A stretch of 64,000 nucleotides of DNA from Agromyces cerinus subsp. cerinus. GTDB taxonomy: Bacteria > Actinomycetota > Actinomycetes > Actinomycetales > Microbacteriaceae. Positions 34,849 to 45,892 of this stretch are shown here, piece after piece. The notes below the pieces were generated by a model. That model searched no databases, was not told the origin of the DNA, and worked only from the letters and a program-made list of their open reading frames with translations. A program made the position numbers and the translations under genes. Location: NCBI RefSeq assembly GCF_900142065.1, contig NZ_FSRJ01000003.1:558001-622000 (forward strand). Direction: 5' to 3'. The stretch's first letter is position 1. Each line of letters starts with the position of its first letter.

Positions 34849-35358
34849 TCACTGCAGCGGCTTGATCATCTCGAGTTCGAGGCCGCCCGGCGCGAGCTCG
34901 TACTCACGGCTCCGACCGGTGCGCGTGAAGCCGAGCTTCTCGTAGAAGCGGATCGCCCGCGGGTTGTCCTCGTGCACCTCGAGCCGCAGCGTTCCGCCGA
35001 ACTCGCGCGCCCACTGCTCGACCGCATCGAGCAGCAGACGCGAGACACCGGCCTCGTCGCCGCGGTGCTCGGGTGCCACGTAGACGCCGACGAGCATCGG
35101 GCCCGACGTGGCATCCGGAATGTAGCCGCCCATGTGCCCGATCCAGCGCTCGCCGTCGATCGCCACGATCGAGGTCTGGCGGGGTGTCGTGCCGCGCGCA
35201 GCGCGTGCCCGCCAGGTCGCCTCATCGGCGTCGAGTGCCGTGGCGAGGGTCTCGCCGTAGGCCAGCGGGGTGTCGCGCAGCATCTCGAGACGCAGCGCGC
35301 GCACGGCCTGCCAGTCGGCTTCCTCGGTGGTTCGGATCACGAGATCTGGGCGGGGCAT
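34849..35358 (-). CDS. GNAT-family N-acetyltransferase
   Basis: 169 residues with the full GNAT fold: N-terminal RTTEEADWQAVRALRLEMLR, the acetyl-CoA segment VGVYVAPEHRGDEAGVSRLL and the C-terminal VHEDNPRAIRFYEKLGFTRT. Residue LAYGE with the spacing seen here occurs in small-molecule and protein acetyltransferases; the substrate is unknown. It starts at the ATG at 35358 and is divergent from bS22. Confidence 0.9.
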   Translation of the reverse strand: MPRPDLVIRTTEEADWQAVRALRLEMLRDTPLAYGETLATALDADEATWRARAARGTTPRQTSIVAIDGERWIGHMGGYIPDATSGPMLVGVYVAPEHRGDEAGVSRLLLDAVEQWAREFGGTLRLEVHEDNPRAIRFYEKLGFTRTGRSREYELAPGGLELEMIKPLQ

Positions 35359-35476
35359 CCCTCGACGCTAACCCATCGGGCGAAGGCTGCCGTTCGGATC
35401 CGGTAGACTACCCCGAGGCTTTCTAGCCTCCGGCCGCGGCACGCGCGTCCGACTCGATCTTTTCTGTGAGGTTCTG

Positions 35477-35575
35477 ATGGGTTCCGTCATCAAGAAGCGC
35501 CGCAAGCGTATGGCGAAGAAGAAGCACCGCAAGCTGCTTCGCAAGACGCGCCACCAGCGTCGCAACAAGAAGTAG
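35477..35575 (+). CDS. Ribosomal protein bS22 (AURKAIP1/COX24-domain protein)
   Basis: 32 residues, MGSVIKKRRKRMAKKKHRKL followed by LRKTRHQRRNKK. It matches the small basic protein found in actinobacterial 30S subunits (named bS22 in mycobacteria) and the C-terminal domain of mitochondrial AURKAIP1. TAGACT at about 35403 is the likely -10, giving a leader of roughly 65 nt. It is a single gene followed by its own terminator. Confidence 0.92.
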   Translation: MGSVIKKRRKRMAKKKHRKLLRKTRHQRRNKK

Positions 35576-35594
35576 TCCTTCGAGACGACGGCTG

Positions 35595-35624
35595 AGCGTC
35601 AGGCCCTGCGGCCTGGCGCTTTTC
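35595..35624 (+). terminator. Rho-independent terminator after bS22
   Basis: AGCGTCAGGCC (35595-35605) pairs with GGCCTGGCGCT (35610-35620) around a CTGC loop, with one G-T pair, and is followed by TTTCG. It starts 19 bp after the bS22 stop. Confidence 0.8.
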
Positions 35625-35650
35625 GCTGTACCCGGACGTAGGCTGAAACA

Positions 35651-35923
35651 GTGACCCGACGCGACATCCGACTCACCCTCATCGGCAAGCCCGGCTGCCA
35701 TCTCTGCGACGACGCACGAGAGGTCGTGCAGGCAGTGATGGCCGAGATCGAGGCGACGGATGCCCCGCCGCACATCGCGCTCGACGAGCGCTCGATCCTC
35801 GACGACGACGAACTGCGCGCCCGCTACGCCGAGGAGATCCCCGTCGTGCTCATCGACGACGTCGTGCACAACTACTGGCGCATCGACCCGGTTCGGCTGA
35901 AGACGGCGCTGCTCGCCGGCTGA
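35651..35923 (+). CDS. Glutaredoxin-like protein (DUF836)
   Basis: 90 residues of thioredoxin fold with the redox motif KPGCHLC (13-19), the cis-proline in EIPVVLID, and a C-terminal helix. DUF836 proteins are small glutaredoxin-like oxidoreductases; the partner is unknown. TAGGCT at 35639-35644 ends six nt before the GTG, so translation is leaderless. Confidence 0.88.
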   Translation: MTRRDIRLTLIGKPGCHLCDDAREVVQAVMAEIEATDAPPHIALDERSILDDDELRARYAEEIPVVLIDDVVHNYWRIDPVRLKTALLAG

Positions 35924-36076
35924 GTCCCGATCGACGATCGTGTCGCGTTGTCACTCGCCCCGCGCTGTGCCACGGTTGACAGGTAGCCGTCGGGGGTCGA
36001 CGGCTTCTGAGCGGGAAGGGTGTGTGCCGGGGCATCCCGCCCTCGTCATCGCCCTCCCAGACCTGGGAGACCGACT

Positions 36077-38437
36077 GTGAGCACCAAGCCCGACGTCCAG
36101 CGTTCGACACTGCCGATTCCGGACCTCGCCTACACGGGCACGGTGACCTACGACGCGACCGACCCCGATACGCACTACCCGCCGATCGAGCGGCTGCTGC
36201 CCCCCGAGGGTGCGCCCAATGTGCTCGTGGTGCTCATCGACGACACCGGCTTCGGCGCCTCGAGCGCCTTCGGCGGCCCCGTGCACACGCCGAACTTCGA
36301 GCGGGTCGCCGCGCAGGGCCTGAAGTACACGCGCTTCCACACGACGGCGCTCTGCTCGCCGACGCGCGCCGCGCTGCTCTCCGGCCGCAACCACCACACC
36401 GTCGGCATGGGCGGCATCACCGAGATCGCCACGAGCGCGCCCGGCTACAGCTCGCTGCGCCCGAACAACTGCGCGCCCCTGGCCGAGACCCTGAAGCTCA
36501 ACGGCTACAGCACCGCCCAGTTCGGCAAGTGCCACGAGGTGCCCGTCTGGCAGTCGAGCCCGGTCGGCCCGTTCGACCAGTGGCCGAGCCCCGGCGGCGG
36601 CTTCGAGTACTTCTACGGCTTCATCGGGGGCGAGACCAACCAGTGGTACCCCGCGATCTACGAGGGCACGACGCCCGTCGAGCCCTGGGGCACGCCCGAA
36701 GAGGGCTACCACTTCATGGCCGACATGACGCAGAAGGCCATCGACTGGACGAAGCAGCAGAAGGCGCTCGCCCCCGACAAGCCCTTCTTCACCTACTTCG
36801 CGCCGGGCGCGACGCACGCCCCGCACCACGTGCCCGCCGAGTGGGCCGACAAGTACGCCGGCAAGTTCGACCAGGGCTGGGACGCGCTGCGGGAGGAGAC
36901 CTTCGCGCGGCAGAAGGCGCTCGGCGTCATCCCCGAGAACGCGGTGCTCACCGAGCGCAGCCCCGGCATCCCCGCGTGGGACGAGATGAACCCCGAGCTG
37001 CACCCCGTGCTCGCCCGCGAGATGGAGGTCTACGCCGGGTACCTCGAGTACGCCGACCACTACGTCGGCGAGCTGCTCGACGCCCTCGAAGAGCTCGACG
37101 TGCTCGACGACACGCTCGTCTACGTGATCATCGGCGACAACGGGGCATCCGCCGAGGGCACCATGAAGGGCACGACCAACGAGGCGTTCACGATCAACCA
37201 CATGAACGAACTCGAAGACGACGCCTACCTCATCGAGCACCAGGACGACCTCGGCACGCCCCGCTCGTACAACCACTACGCGATCGGCTGGGCGCACGCG
37301 ATGGACACGCCCTACCAGTGGACCAAGCAGGTGGCGAGCCACTGGGGCGGCACCCGCAACGGCACGATCGTCTCGTGGCCGAACGGCATCGCCGCGCGCG
37401 GCGAGATCCGCGACCAGTTCGCGCACGTCATCGACGTCGCGCCGACCGTGCTCGAAGCGGCCGGCATCCCCGAGCCGGCGACCGTGCACGGCGTCACGCA
37501 GCGGCCCTACGAGGGCACGCCGATGAACTCCTCGTTCGCGTCGGCCGACGCCGACGAGGTGCACACGACCCAGTACTTCGAGATGCTCGGCAACCGGGCG
37601 ATCTTCCACAAGGGGTGGACGGCCGTCGCCAAGCACAAGGACCCGTGGCTCGCGTCGAGCCACGGCCTCGACGACGACGTGTGGGAGCTCTACAACGTCG
37701 AGGAGGACTGGACCCAGTCCAACGACCTCGCGGCGAAGGAGCCCGCGAAGCTCGCGGAGCTGCAGCGACTCTTCCTGATCCAGGCCGCGCGCTTCAACGT
37801 GCTGCCCATGGACATCCGCTCGGCCGAGCGGTTCAACGAGGAGATCGCCGGGCGGCCTGCCCTCGTGAAGGGCACCTCGCAGACCCTGTACTCGGGCATG
37901 AAGCGCCTCAGCGAGAACTCGGTCGTCAACATCAAGAACAAGTCGTTCACCGTGACCGCGAAGGTGACGATCCCCGAGTCGGGCGGCACCGGCGTGATCA
38001 TCGCGCAGGGCGGCTCCTACGGCGGGTGGAGCATGTACCTGCACGAGGGAACGCTGCGCTTCGCGTACAACGTCATGGGCATCGAGACCGACTACGCGAC
38101 CTCCGAGACGGTGCTCGAGCCGGGTGTCCACGAGCTCCGCGTGCACTTCGCGTACGACGGCGGGGGCCTCGGCAAGGGCGGAGCGGTGACGCTCTCCGAC
38201 GGCGAGACGCAGCTCGGCGAGGGCCGGGTCTCTCGCACGCTGCCGTTCTTCTTCTCGATGGACGAGACCGTCGACGTCGGCGCGGATGTCGCGTCGCCGG
38301 TGTCGGCCGACTACGAGGCGACCGGCAACGCGTTCTCGGGCAAGATCTCGTGGGTGCGCATCGATGTCGGCGACGACAACCACGACCACCTCATCGACCC
38401 CGCCCACCAGATGCAGATTGCGATGACCCGACAGTGA
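36077..38437 (+). CDS. Arylsulfatase-type sulfatase
   Basis: 786 residues of a large arylsulfatase branch. The formylglycine motif is CSPTRAALLSGR with Cys93; metal ligands include Asp55/56 (VLIDDTGFG) and DNG near residue 354. The last roughly 140 residues form a separate beta-rich lectin-like domain (SFTVTAKVTIPESGGTGVII). No signal peptide is visible, so it is probably cytoplasmic. The GTG at 36077 follows GGGAG. Its stop overlaps the HAD gene (GTGA). The activating enzyme (FGE) is encoded at 41089-42048. The sulfate ester is unknown. Confidence 0.92.
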   Translation: MSTKPDVQRSTLPIPDLAYTGTVTYDATDPDTHYPPIERLLPPEGAPNVLVVLIDDTGFGASSAFGGPVHTPNFERVAAQGLKYTRFHTTALCSPTRAALLSGRNHHTVGMGGITEIATSAPGYSSLRPNNCAPLAETLKLNGYSTAQFGKCHEVPVWQSSPVGPFDQWPSPGGGFEYFYGFIGGETNQWYPAIYEGTTPVEPWGTPEEGYHFMADMTQKAIDWTKQQKALAPDKPFFTYFAPGATHAPHHVPAEWADKYAGKFDQGWDALREETFARQKALGVIPENAVLTERSPGIPAWDEMNPELHPVLAREMEVYAGYLEYADHYVGELLDALEELDVLDDTLVYVIIGDNGASAEGTMKGTTNEAFTINHMNELEDDAYLIEHQDDLGTPRSYNHYAIGWAHAMDTPYQWTKQVASHWGGTRNGTIVSWPNGIAARGEIRDQFAHVIDVAPTVLEAAGIPEPATVHGVTQRPYEGTPMNSSFASADADEVHTTQYFEMLGNRAIFHKGWTAVAKHKDPWLASSHGLDDDVWELYNVEEDWTQSNDLAAKEPAKLAELQRLFLIQAARFNVLPMDIRSAERFNEEIAGRPALVKGTSQTLYSGMKRLSENSVVNIKNKSFTVTAKVTIPESGGTGVIIAQGGSYGGWSMYLHEGTLRFAYNVMGIETDYATSETVLEPGVHELRVHFAYDGGGLGKGGAVTLSDGETQLGEGRVSRTLPFFFSMDETVDVGADVASPVSADYEATGNAFSGKISWVRIDVGDDNHDHLIDPAHQMQIAMTRQ

Positions 38438-39384
38438 GCGCGACGAACGACGCGGTATCGGCGCTGCCGTCGTGGACCGACGGGGCGACCCGTGACGCGA
38501 TCCTCGACTTCGTGGCCACCGTCACCGAGGGGCCGGAGGCCGTGCCGATCGAGGAACGCGTCGCGGTCTTCGACAACGACGGCACGCTCTGGACCGAGAA
38601 GCCCATGCCGACGCAGCTGCACTTCATCGTGCAGCAGTGGGCCGCGGCTGCCGCGGCCGACCCCTCGCTCGCCGAGCAGCAGCCCTACAAGGCGGCCGTC
38701 ACCGGCGACTTCGAGTGGCTCGGGGGAGCGCTCGAGAAGCACTACGCAGGCGACGACTCCGAGCTGAAGGTCATGATCGGCGCGATGCTCGGGGCAGCCG
38801 CAGATCTGAGCGTCGAGGACTACGCCGCGATGGTCGCCGACTTCTACCGCGACGCCCGGCACCTGGTGTTGCACCGGCCGTACTCCCAGGTCGTCTACCA
38901 GCCCATGGTGGAGCTGCTGCGCCACCTCGAGGCCAACGGCTTCGCGAACTACATCGTCTCGGGCGGCGACCGCGACTTCATGCGGCCGATGACGGCCGAG
39001 TACTACGGCATCCCGCCGGAGCGCGTCATCGGGTCGGCGCTCGGTCTCGGGTACGACGAGGCGTCGAACCAGGTGCATTACCACGCGACGTTCGACTTCA
39101 TGGATGACGGCCCGGTGAAGCCGGTGCGCATCTGGACGCGCGTCGGGCGGCGTCCGATCCTCGCCGCCGGGAACTCCAACGGCGACATCGAGATGCTCCG
39201 GTACGCCCAGGGCAGCCGGCAGCACCTCGCCCTGCTCGTGCACCACGACGACGACACCGGTCGGGGCGACACGCCCTACGACAAGGGGGCCGAGCAGGCG
39301 CTCGCCGCGGCATCCGAGCACGACTTCACGGTCGTGAGCGTCGCGCGCGACTGGGCGAGCGTCTTCCCCGACCCGGCAGCGTAG
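38434..39384 (+). CDS. HAD-family phosphatase (phosphoserine phosphatase-like)
   Basis: 316 residues. Motif I is VFDNDGTLW (nucleophile Asp47, acid Asp49), motif II is in NYIVSGGDRDFM, motif III lies near KPVRIW, and motif IV is in AAGNSNGDIEML. A helical cap lies between about 60 and 160. It is coupled to the sulfatase by the GTGA overlap, so it may process a phosphorylated product or act on the same substrate. A long frame reads into it from upstream, but only the part after 38434 is real. Confidence 0.88.
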   Translation: MSATNDAVSALPSWTDGATRDAILDFVATVTEGPEAVPIEERVAVFDNDGTLWTEKPMPTQLHFIVQQWAAAAAADPSLAEQQPYKAAVTGDFEWLGGALEKHYAGDDSELKVMIGAMLGAAADLSVEDYAAMVADFYRDARHLVLHRPYSQVVYQPMVELLRHLEANGFANYIVSGGDRDFMRPMTAEYYGIPPERVIGSALGLGYDEASNQVHYHATFDFMDDGPVKPVRIWTRVGRRPILAAGNSNGDIEMLRYAQGSRQHLALLVHHDDDTGRGDTPYDKGAEQALAAASEHDFTVVSVARDWASVFPDPAA

Positions 39385-39392
39385 GCGAGCGG

Positions 39393-41081
<1,689 letters not shown>

Positions 41082-41088
41082 CGCCGCG

Positions 41089-42048
41089 TCAGGCGTCGCG
41101 CGCGCAGCGGAAGCCGATGTGCGTCGTCGCCGAGTCGTCGGCCTGCGGGGAGCGGGCCGCGGGGCGGTAGCGCAGGCAGTAGTCGGGGGAGCACAGGTGC
41201 GAACCGCCCTTGAGCACCCGGCGCGGGATGCGCGAGCCGGGCTCGGCCGAGGCGGCGGCGAGCAGGTTCGGTCGCCGTTCAGCGTCGACAGCCTCGAGCC
41301 CCGACGGGTTGTGGCGTGCGGTGTAGAAGTCGGTCGTCCACTCCCAGACGTTGCCGGTGACGTCGAAGAGCCCGTAGCCGTTCGCGGGGAACGTCATCAC
41401 GGGAGACGTGCCGGCCCAGCCCTCGGCGCCGGTGTTGCGGTACGGGAAGGCGCCCTGCCAGCGGTTGACCATGAGCCGGCCGTCGGGGAACTCCTCGTCG
41501 CCCCACGCGAAGCGCGCACCGTCGAGCCCGCCGCGCGCGGCGAACTCTAACTCGGCCTCGGTCGGCAGACGCTTGCCGGCCCATTCGGCGTAGGCGGAGG
41601 CATCCTCGAAGCTCACCTGCACCACCGGGTGCGTCGGGCGGTCGGCGAGCGCGTCGACGGCGCCGAACTGAGCCTGTCGCAATGATGCCTCGGGCCCGAA
41701 CGGATGCCGCCAGCTCGCCCCGGCGCCCCAGCGCCACCACTGCCGCCACTCGCGCAGGTCGACGGGGCCCGAGGTGGGCGTGAACACGAGCCCGCCGGGC
41801 ACGAGGTCGGCGGGATCGACGCCGGGGAAGTCGGCCGGGTCGAGCGGGCGTTCGGCGACGGTGACGTAGCCGGTCGCCTCGACGAACGCGGCGAACTGCT
41901 CGTTCGTCACGGGGTGCACGTCGAGCTCGAACGCGGCGACCGAACGCTCGTGCACCGGGGTCTCGTCGGCGTAGAACTCCTCGGAGCCCATGCGGAAGCT
42001 GCCGCCGTCGATGCGGGTCATGGGCGTCGGGTGGGTGTCGCTCGTCAC
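41089..42048 (-). CDS. Formylglycine-generating enzyme (sulfatase-modifying factor)
   Basis: 319 residues of the FGE-sulfatase fold. The C-terminal RVLKGGSHLCSPDYCLRYRP has both catalytic cysteines (C286 and C291, spaced as C336/C341 of human FGE), and GFRCA follows. It oxidises the sulfatase cysteine to formylglycine, so it is the expected partner of the sulfatase at 36077. TAGGCT lies six nt before the GTG at 42048 (leaderless). The peptide SLRQAQFGAV corresponds to a degenerate copy of the dispersed element. It is convergent with the SulP gene (7 bp between stops). Confidence 0.93.
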   Translation of the reverse strand: MTSDTHPTPMTRIDGGSFRMGSEEFYADETPVHERSVAAFELDVHPVTNEQFAAFVEATGYVTVAERPLDPADFPGVDPADLVPGGLVFTPTSGPVDLREWRQWWRWGAGASWRHPFGPEASLRQAQFGAVDALADRPTHPVVQVSFEDASAYAEWAGKRLPTEAELEFAARGGLDGARFAWGDEEFPDGRLMVNRWQGAFPYRNTGAEGWAGTSPVMTFPANGYGLFDVTGNVWEWTTDFYTARHNPSGLEAVDAERRPNLLAAASAEPGSRIPRRVLKGGSHLCSPDYCLRYRPAARSPQADDSATTHIGFRCARDA

Positions 42049-42115
42049 CCTCCGAGCCTACGACGCGTTCGCGGAGCCCGGCCTCGCGCCGGGCGCCGCG
42101 CGCGACCGATGGCCG

Positions 42116-43474
42116 CTACGGCTGCAGGCGGGTCGGGCCGCGGAAGAGGTAGGTGGTCTCGCGGATCGAGTGCTCTTCGAGCATGAGCATCAGCACGCGT
42201 GCGAGACCCATGCCGAAGCCGCCGTGCGGCGGCACGCCGTAGCGGAAGAAGTCGAGGTAGAACTCGAGCTCCTCGGGGTCCATGCCCTTGTCGCGGGCCT
42301 GCTCGATGAGCACGTCGATGCGGTGCTCGCGCTGTGCGCCCGTCGAGATCTCGACGCCGTTGTAGATGAGGTCGTAGGAGTTCGTGAGGCTCGGGTCGCC
42401 CTCGTGCCGCATGTGGTAGAACGGCCGGATGCTCGACGCGTAGTCGGTGAGGAACACGAAGTCGTGGCCGAACGCCTCTTTCACGTACGCCGAGATCTGG
42501 CGCTCGCCCTCGGGGTCCATGTCGTCGTCGGCGCGGGGGATGACGTAGCCGCGGTCGGCGACGATCTGCTTCGCCTCGGCGAGCGGGATGCGCGGGAACG
42601 GACGCGTCGGCACAGTGAGCTCGATGCCGAAGAGCTCGGCGATCTCGGCGCCGTGCTTGTCGACGACGGCCTGGAAGCCGGCGACCATGAGCTCCTCGTG
42701 CAGGGCCATGACGTCTTCGTGCGAGTCGATCCAGCTGATCTCGGTGTCGATCGAGGTGAACTCGGTCGCGTGGCGCGAGGTGAACGACGGGTCGGCGCGG
42801 AACGCGGGCCCGACCTCGAAGACGCCGCCGAAGCCGGCCGCCTGCGCCATCTGCTTGAAGAACTGGGGGCTCTGCGCGAGGTACGCCTTGCCCTCGAAGT
42901 ACTCGACCTCGAAGAGTTCGGCGCGCGACTCCGACGCCGAGGCCATGAGCTTCGGGGTCTGGATCTCGATGAGGCCCTTCTCGACCCACACGCCGCGGAG
43001 CGCGTGGAGGAAGGTCGTCTGGATGCGGAAGATGAGGGCCTGCTTGGGGTGGCGCAGGTCGAGGAAGCGCCAGTCCATGCGCTTGTCGAGGCTCGAGTCG
43101 GCCGCGATGGGCGTCTCGGGGTTCGCGGCGGTGACGACCTCGAACGAGGCGATCTTCACCTCGAGGCCGCCGAGCTTGACGCGCTCGTCGTGCTTCAGCT
43201 CACCGGTGACGGTGATGAAGGAGCCGTGGGCGAGCGCCGAGATGGCCTCGGTCGTCGCCAGGCGAGCGGATGCCTCGGCCACTTCGGCAGGCTCAGTGAG
43301 CGAGGGGTCGACCTCGCGGGTCGCGGGGTTCACGAGCTGCACGGCACCCGACTCGTCGCGAAGGATGACGAACTGCACCTTCTTCTGATCGCGCACGGTC
43401 TCGACCCATCCGGACACGGTGACGGGGCCGTCGGGGAGGGCGGCGAGGTTCTTGACGAGGGTGCGGGTGCTCAC
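42116..43474 (-). CDS. aspS: Aspartyl-tRNA synthetase, archaeal-type (Asp/Asn)
   Basis: 452 residues: an N-terminal OB anticodon-binding domain (VTVSGWVETVRDQKKVQFVI) and a class II catalytic core with motif 2 FRADPSFTSRHATEFTSID and motif 3 GGFGMGLARVLML. There is no GAD insertion, so it is the short archaeal/eukaryotic-type enzyme. This type is often annotated as Asp-tRNA(Asn) ligase, and may charge both tRNAs if GatCAB is present. TAGGAT (rc of 43483-43488) lies eight nt before the GTG at 43474 (leaderless). Confidence 0.93.
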   Translation of the reverse strand: MSTRTLVKNLAALPDGPVTVSGWVETVRDQKKVQFVILRDESGAVQLVNPATREVDPSLTEPAEVAEASARLATTEAISALAHGSFITVTGELKHDERVKLGGLEVKIASFEVVTAANPETPIAADSSLDKRMDWRFLDLRHPKQALIFRIQTTFLHALRGVWVEKGLIEIQTPKLMASASESRAELFEVEYFEGKAYLAQSPQFFKQMAQAAGFGGVFEVGPAFRADPSFTSRHATEFTSIDTEISWIDSHEDVMALHEELMVAGFQAVVDKHGAEIAELFGIELTVPTRPFPRIPLAEAKQIVADRGYVIPRADDDMDPEGERQISAYVKEAFGHDFVFLTDYASSIRPFYHMRHEGDPSLTNSYDLIYNGVEISTGAQREHRIDVLIEQARDKGMDPEELEFYLDFFRYGVPPHGGFGMGLARVLMLMLEEHSIRETTYLFRGPTRLQP

Positions 43475-43601
43475 GATCGACCATCCTACCCGTGGGCGTT
43501 CGCCGCCCGTCCTGTCGGGTGGCTGCACGCCGGGCGTAGGGTGGCGGAAGGCGCGCGGCCGCGAGGGACGCGCGCGCCGCAGCTTCGGGGGGAGCACGGT
43601 C

Positions 43602-44558
43602 ATGGATGGAAGCGATCGCCGAGTGCCGATCGACGCGCAGCAGGTGGCGGCGCCGCTCTCACGCTCGGCCGTCTTCCTGGTGGTGACGATCCCGTCGGGC
43701 GACGACGCGCTGAGCACCGCGCTCGAGGCGGTCGCCGGCATCGACGATCTCGTCAAGTCCGTCGGATTCCGCGACCTCGGGGCAAACCTCTCGTGCGTCG
43801 TCGGCATCGGCTCGGACCTCTGGGACCGACTGGGTCGAACCGACCGGCCGGCGGAGCTGCGCCCGTTCACGCAGATCGTGAACGGGGAGCACCGCGCACC
43901 GGCGACCCCGGGCGACCTGCTGTTCCACATCCGCGCGGATCGGGCCGACTTCTGCTTCGAGTTCGAACGGCTGCTGCTCGAGCAGCTCGGCGACGCGGTC
44001 GAGGTGGTCGACGAGGTCAACGGATTCCGCTACTTCGACGCGCGCGACCTGCTCGGCTTCGTCGACGGCACCGCGAACCCGTCGGGCGCCGGCATGGCGG
44101 GGGCGACCCTCATCGGCGACGAGGACCCGGCGTTCGCCGGCGGGAGCTACGTCGTGGTGCAGAAGTACCTGCACGACCTCGCCGCCTGGAACGCGATGAC
44201 GACCGAACAGCAGGAGGCGGTGATCGGACGGCGGAAGGCCGACAACCTCGAACTCGACGACACCGAACCGCAGCGGGCGCACAAGACGCTCGCGACGATC
44301 ACCGACGATGCCGACGAGGAGTTCGAGATCCTGCGCGACAACATGCCGTTCGGGAGCCCCGCGACCGGCGAGATGGGCACCTACTTCATCGGGTACTCCC
44401 GTCGCCTGTGGGTCATCGAGCGGATGCTGCAGCGCATGTTCCTCGGCGACCCGCCCGGATATCACGACCGGATTCTCGAGGTGTCGACCGCCACGACGGG
44501 CGGCACGTTCTTCGTGCCGCCGCTCCACCTGCTCGAGGCGCTCGCCGACGCCGACTGA
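43602..44558 (+). CDS. DyP-type heme peroxidase
   Basis: 318 residues. The DyP signature GFVDGTANPSG (152-162, catalytic Asp155), the proximal heme His227 (AHKTLATI) and Arg245 are all present. No twin-arginine or other signal is seen, so it is cytoplasmic. Some DyPs are encapsulin cargo, but there is no encapsulin gene here and no typical targeting tail is evident (the C-terminus is HLLEALADAD). GGGGGGAG precedes the ATG. Oxidises dyes or phenolics with peroxide; the natural substrate is unknown. Confidence 0.93.
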   Translation: MDGSDRRVPIDAQQVAAPLSRSAVFLVVTIPSGDDALSTALEAVAGIDDLVKSVGFRDLGANLSCVVGIGSDLWDRLGRTDRPAELRPFTQIVNGEHRAPATPGDLLFHIRADRADFCFEFERLLLEQLGDAVEVVDEVNGFRYFDARDLLGFVDGTANPSGAGMAGATLIGDEDPAFAGGSYVVVQKYLHDLAAWNAMTTEQQEAVIGRRKADNLELDDTEPQRAHKTLATITDDADEEFEILRDNMPFGSPATGEMGTYFIGYSRRLWVIERMLQRMFLGDPPGYHDRILEVSTATTGGTFFVPPLHLLEALADAD

Positions 44559-44636
44559 CGATCGCCGTGCACCGGAGGCGACCGCGAGCGGGACGCACGG
44601 CGGATTCAAAGGAAGCCGCTCTCTAGACTGGAAGCC

Positions 44637-45296
44637 GTGCCGGCCGAGCAGATCCATCTCGTGCGCCATGGCGAGGTGTTCAACCCCCAGGGCGTGCTCT
44701 ACGGTCGACTCTCGGGATTCGGCCTCTCCGACCTTGGCCGGAGCATGGCGCAGGCCGCCGCCGACGACCTCGTCGCCCGCGATCGCCCGATCGTCGCGCT
44801 CGTCTCGTCGCCCCTGCAGCGCACGCAGCAGTCGGCGGAACCGATCGCCGCGGCCTTCGGCCTCGAACCGACACTCGACGACCGGGTGATCGAGCCCGAG
44901 AACCGCTTCGAGGGCAAGCGCATGCGCGGACCCGACGGCGCACTCCGCGACATCCGCAACTGGCCGTTGCTCGTGAACCCGTGGGAACCGAGCTGGGGCG
45001 AGCCCTTCCGCTCGATCGCCGACCGCATGCTCGCCGCCATCGGCGACGCCTGGCAGTCGGTCGACGGCGGCGACGTCGTGGTCGTCAGCCATCAGCTGCC
45101 GATCTGGATGGTGCACCGGCGTCTCGCCGGCGTCTCCCTCGCGCACGACCCCCGTCGTCGGCGCTGCGCCCTCTCGAGCATCACGACGCTCGAGCCTTCG
45201 ACCGGCTCCGGCAGCAGGCACGGATTCGTCGAGGTCGGCTACACCGATCCCGCGGCGGGACTCGCCGCCGAAGCCACAGATGTAGGAGCCGTGTGA
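44637..45296 (+). CDS. Histidine phosphatase family protein
   Basis: 219 residues. The catalytic loop is LVRHGEVFNP (His11), with the second His in VVSHQLPIWM. The family contains phosphoglycerate mutases and diverse phosphatases. In mycobacteria a protein of this type (Rv0525) heads the same cytochrome c biogenesis operon, so this gene is probably its counterpart. TAGACT at 44624-44629 lies seven nt before the GTG (leaderless). It overlaps the TlpA gene by TGATG. The segment EPSTGSGSRHG resembles an eroded copy of the dispersed element. Confidence 0.88.
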   Translation: MPAEQIHLVRHGEVFNPQGVLYGRLSGFGLSDLGRSMAQAAADDLVARDRPIVALVSSPLQRTQQSAEPIAAAFGLEPTLDDRVIEPENRFEGKRMRGPDGALRDIRNWPLLVNPWEPSWGEPFRSIADRMLAAIGDAWQSVDGGDVVVVSHQLPIWMVHRRLAGVSLAHDPRRRRCALSSITTLEPSTGSGSRHGFVEVGYTDPAAGLAAEATDVGAV

Positions 45297-45889
45297 TGCG
45301 CAGTCGTTGGTCGTTGACGGCGGTCGTCGTGGCATCCGCCCTGCTGCTGACCGGCTGCACGAGCGACCCGCTCGCCGACCAGTTCCGCGAGGGCAGCGGC
45401 AAGAACTACATCGCCGGCGACGGCACGATCACGGTCTACGACGCCGCAGATCGCGGCGATCCCATCGAGTTCGACGGTGAGACCGTCGAGGGCGAGCAGT
45501 ACGACTCCGCGGATGACGCGGGCAAGGTGCAGGTCGTCAACTTCTGGTACGCCGGCTGCGCGCCGTGCCGTGCCGAGGCGCCCATCCTGCAGGAGGTGCA
45601 CGAGTCGGTCGACGCCGACGAGGTGAGCTTCGTCGGGGTGAACGTGCGCGACCAGGCGGGCACCGCCGCGCCGTTCGAGAAGGACTACGGCATCACCTAT
45701 CCCTCGGTGCTCGACGTCGAGACCGGCGTCGCCCAGCTCGCCTTCGCGGGCAAGGTGCCGCCCGCCGCGGTGCCGACGACGATCGTGCTCGACCAGAACG
45801 GCGCGGTCGCCGCGCGCGTGCTCGGCCAGCTCGAGGACGCCTCGATCCTCCAGACGATCATCGACGACCTCCTCGCCGAGCAGGCCTAG
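45296..45889 (+). CDS. TlpA-like thiol-disulfide reductase lipoprotein
   Basis: 197 residues. A lipoprotein signal with lipobox LLTGC (Cys21), a spacer, and a thioredoxin-like domain with the redox motif CAPC (C88, C91) and a cis-Pro in AVPTTIVLD. It probably reduces apocytochrome c cysteines outside the membrane (ResA/CcsX-like role), fed by CcdA. It overlaps the histidine phosphatase stop and sits 3 bp before ccdA. Confidence 0.92.
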   Translation: MRSRWSLTAVVVASALLLTGCTSDPLADQFREGSGKNYIAGDGTITVYDAADRGDPIEFDGETVEGEQYDSADDAGKVQVVNFWYAGCAPCRAEAPILQEVHESVDADEVSFVGVNVRDQAGTAAPFEKDYGITYPSVLDVETGVAQLAFAGKVPPAAVPTTIVLDQNGAVAARVLGQLEDASILQTIIDDLLAEQA

Positions 45890-45892
45890 CGC

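Noticed and set aside
35951..38407. Long minus-strand frame opposite the sulfatase
   Set aside because: Shadow of the sulfatase reading frame; Arg/Val/Glu-rich with no recognisable fold.
36022..38433. Plus-strand frame leading into the HAD phosphatase
   Set aside because: Out-of-frame reading of the sulfatase; only the part from 38434 is a real protein.
43602..44558. Encapsulin cargo system around the DyP peroxidase
   Set aside because: No encapsulin shell gene is in the neighbourhood and no clear targeting peptide is seen at the C-terminus.
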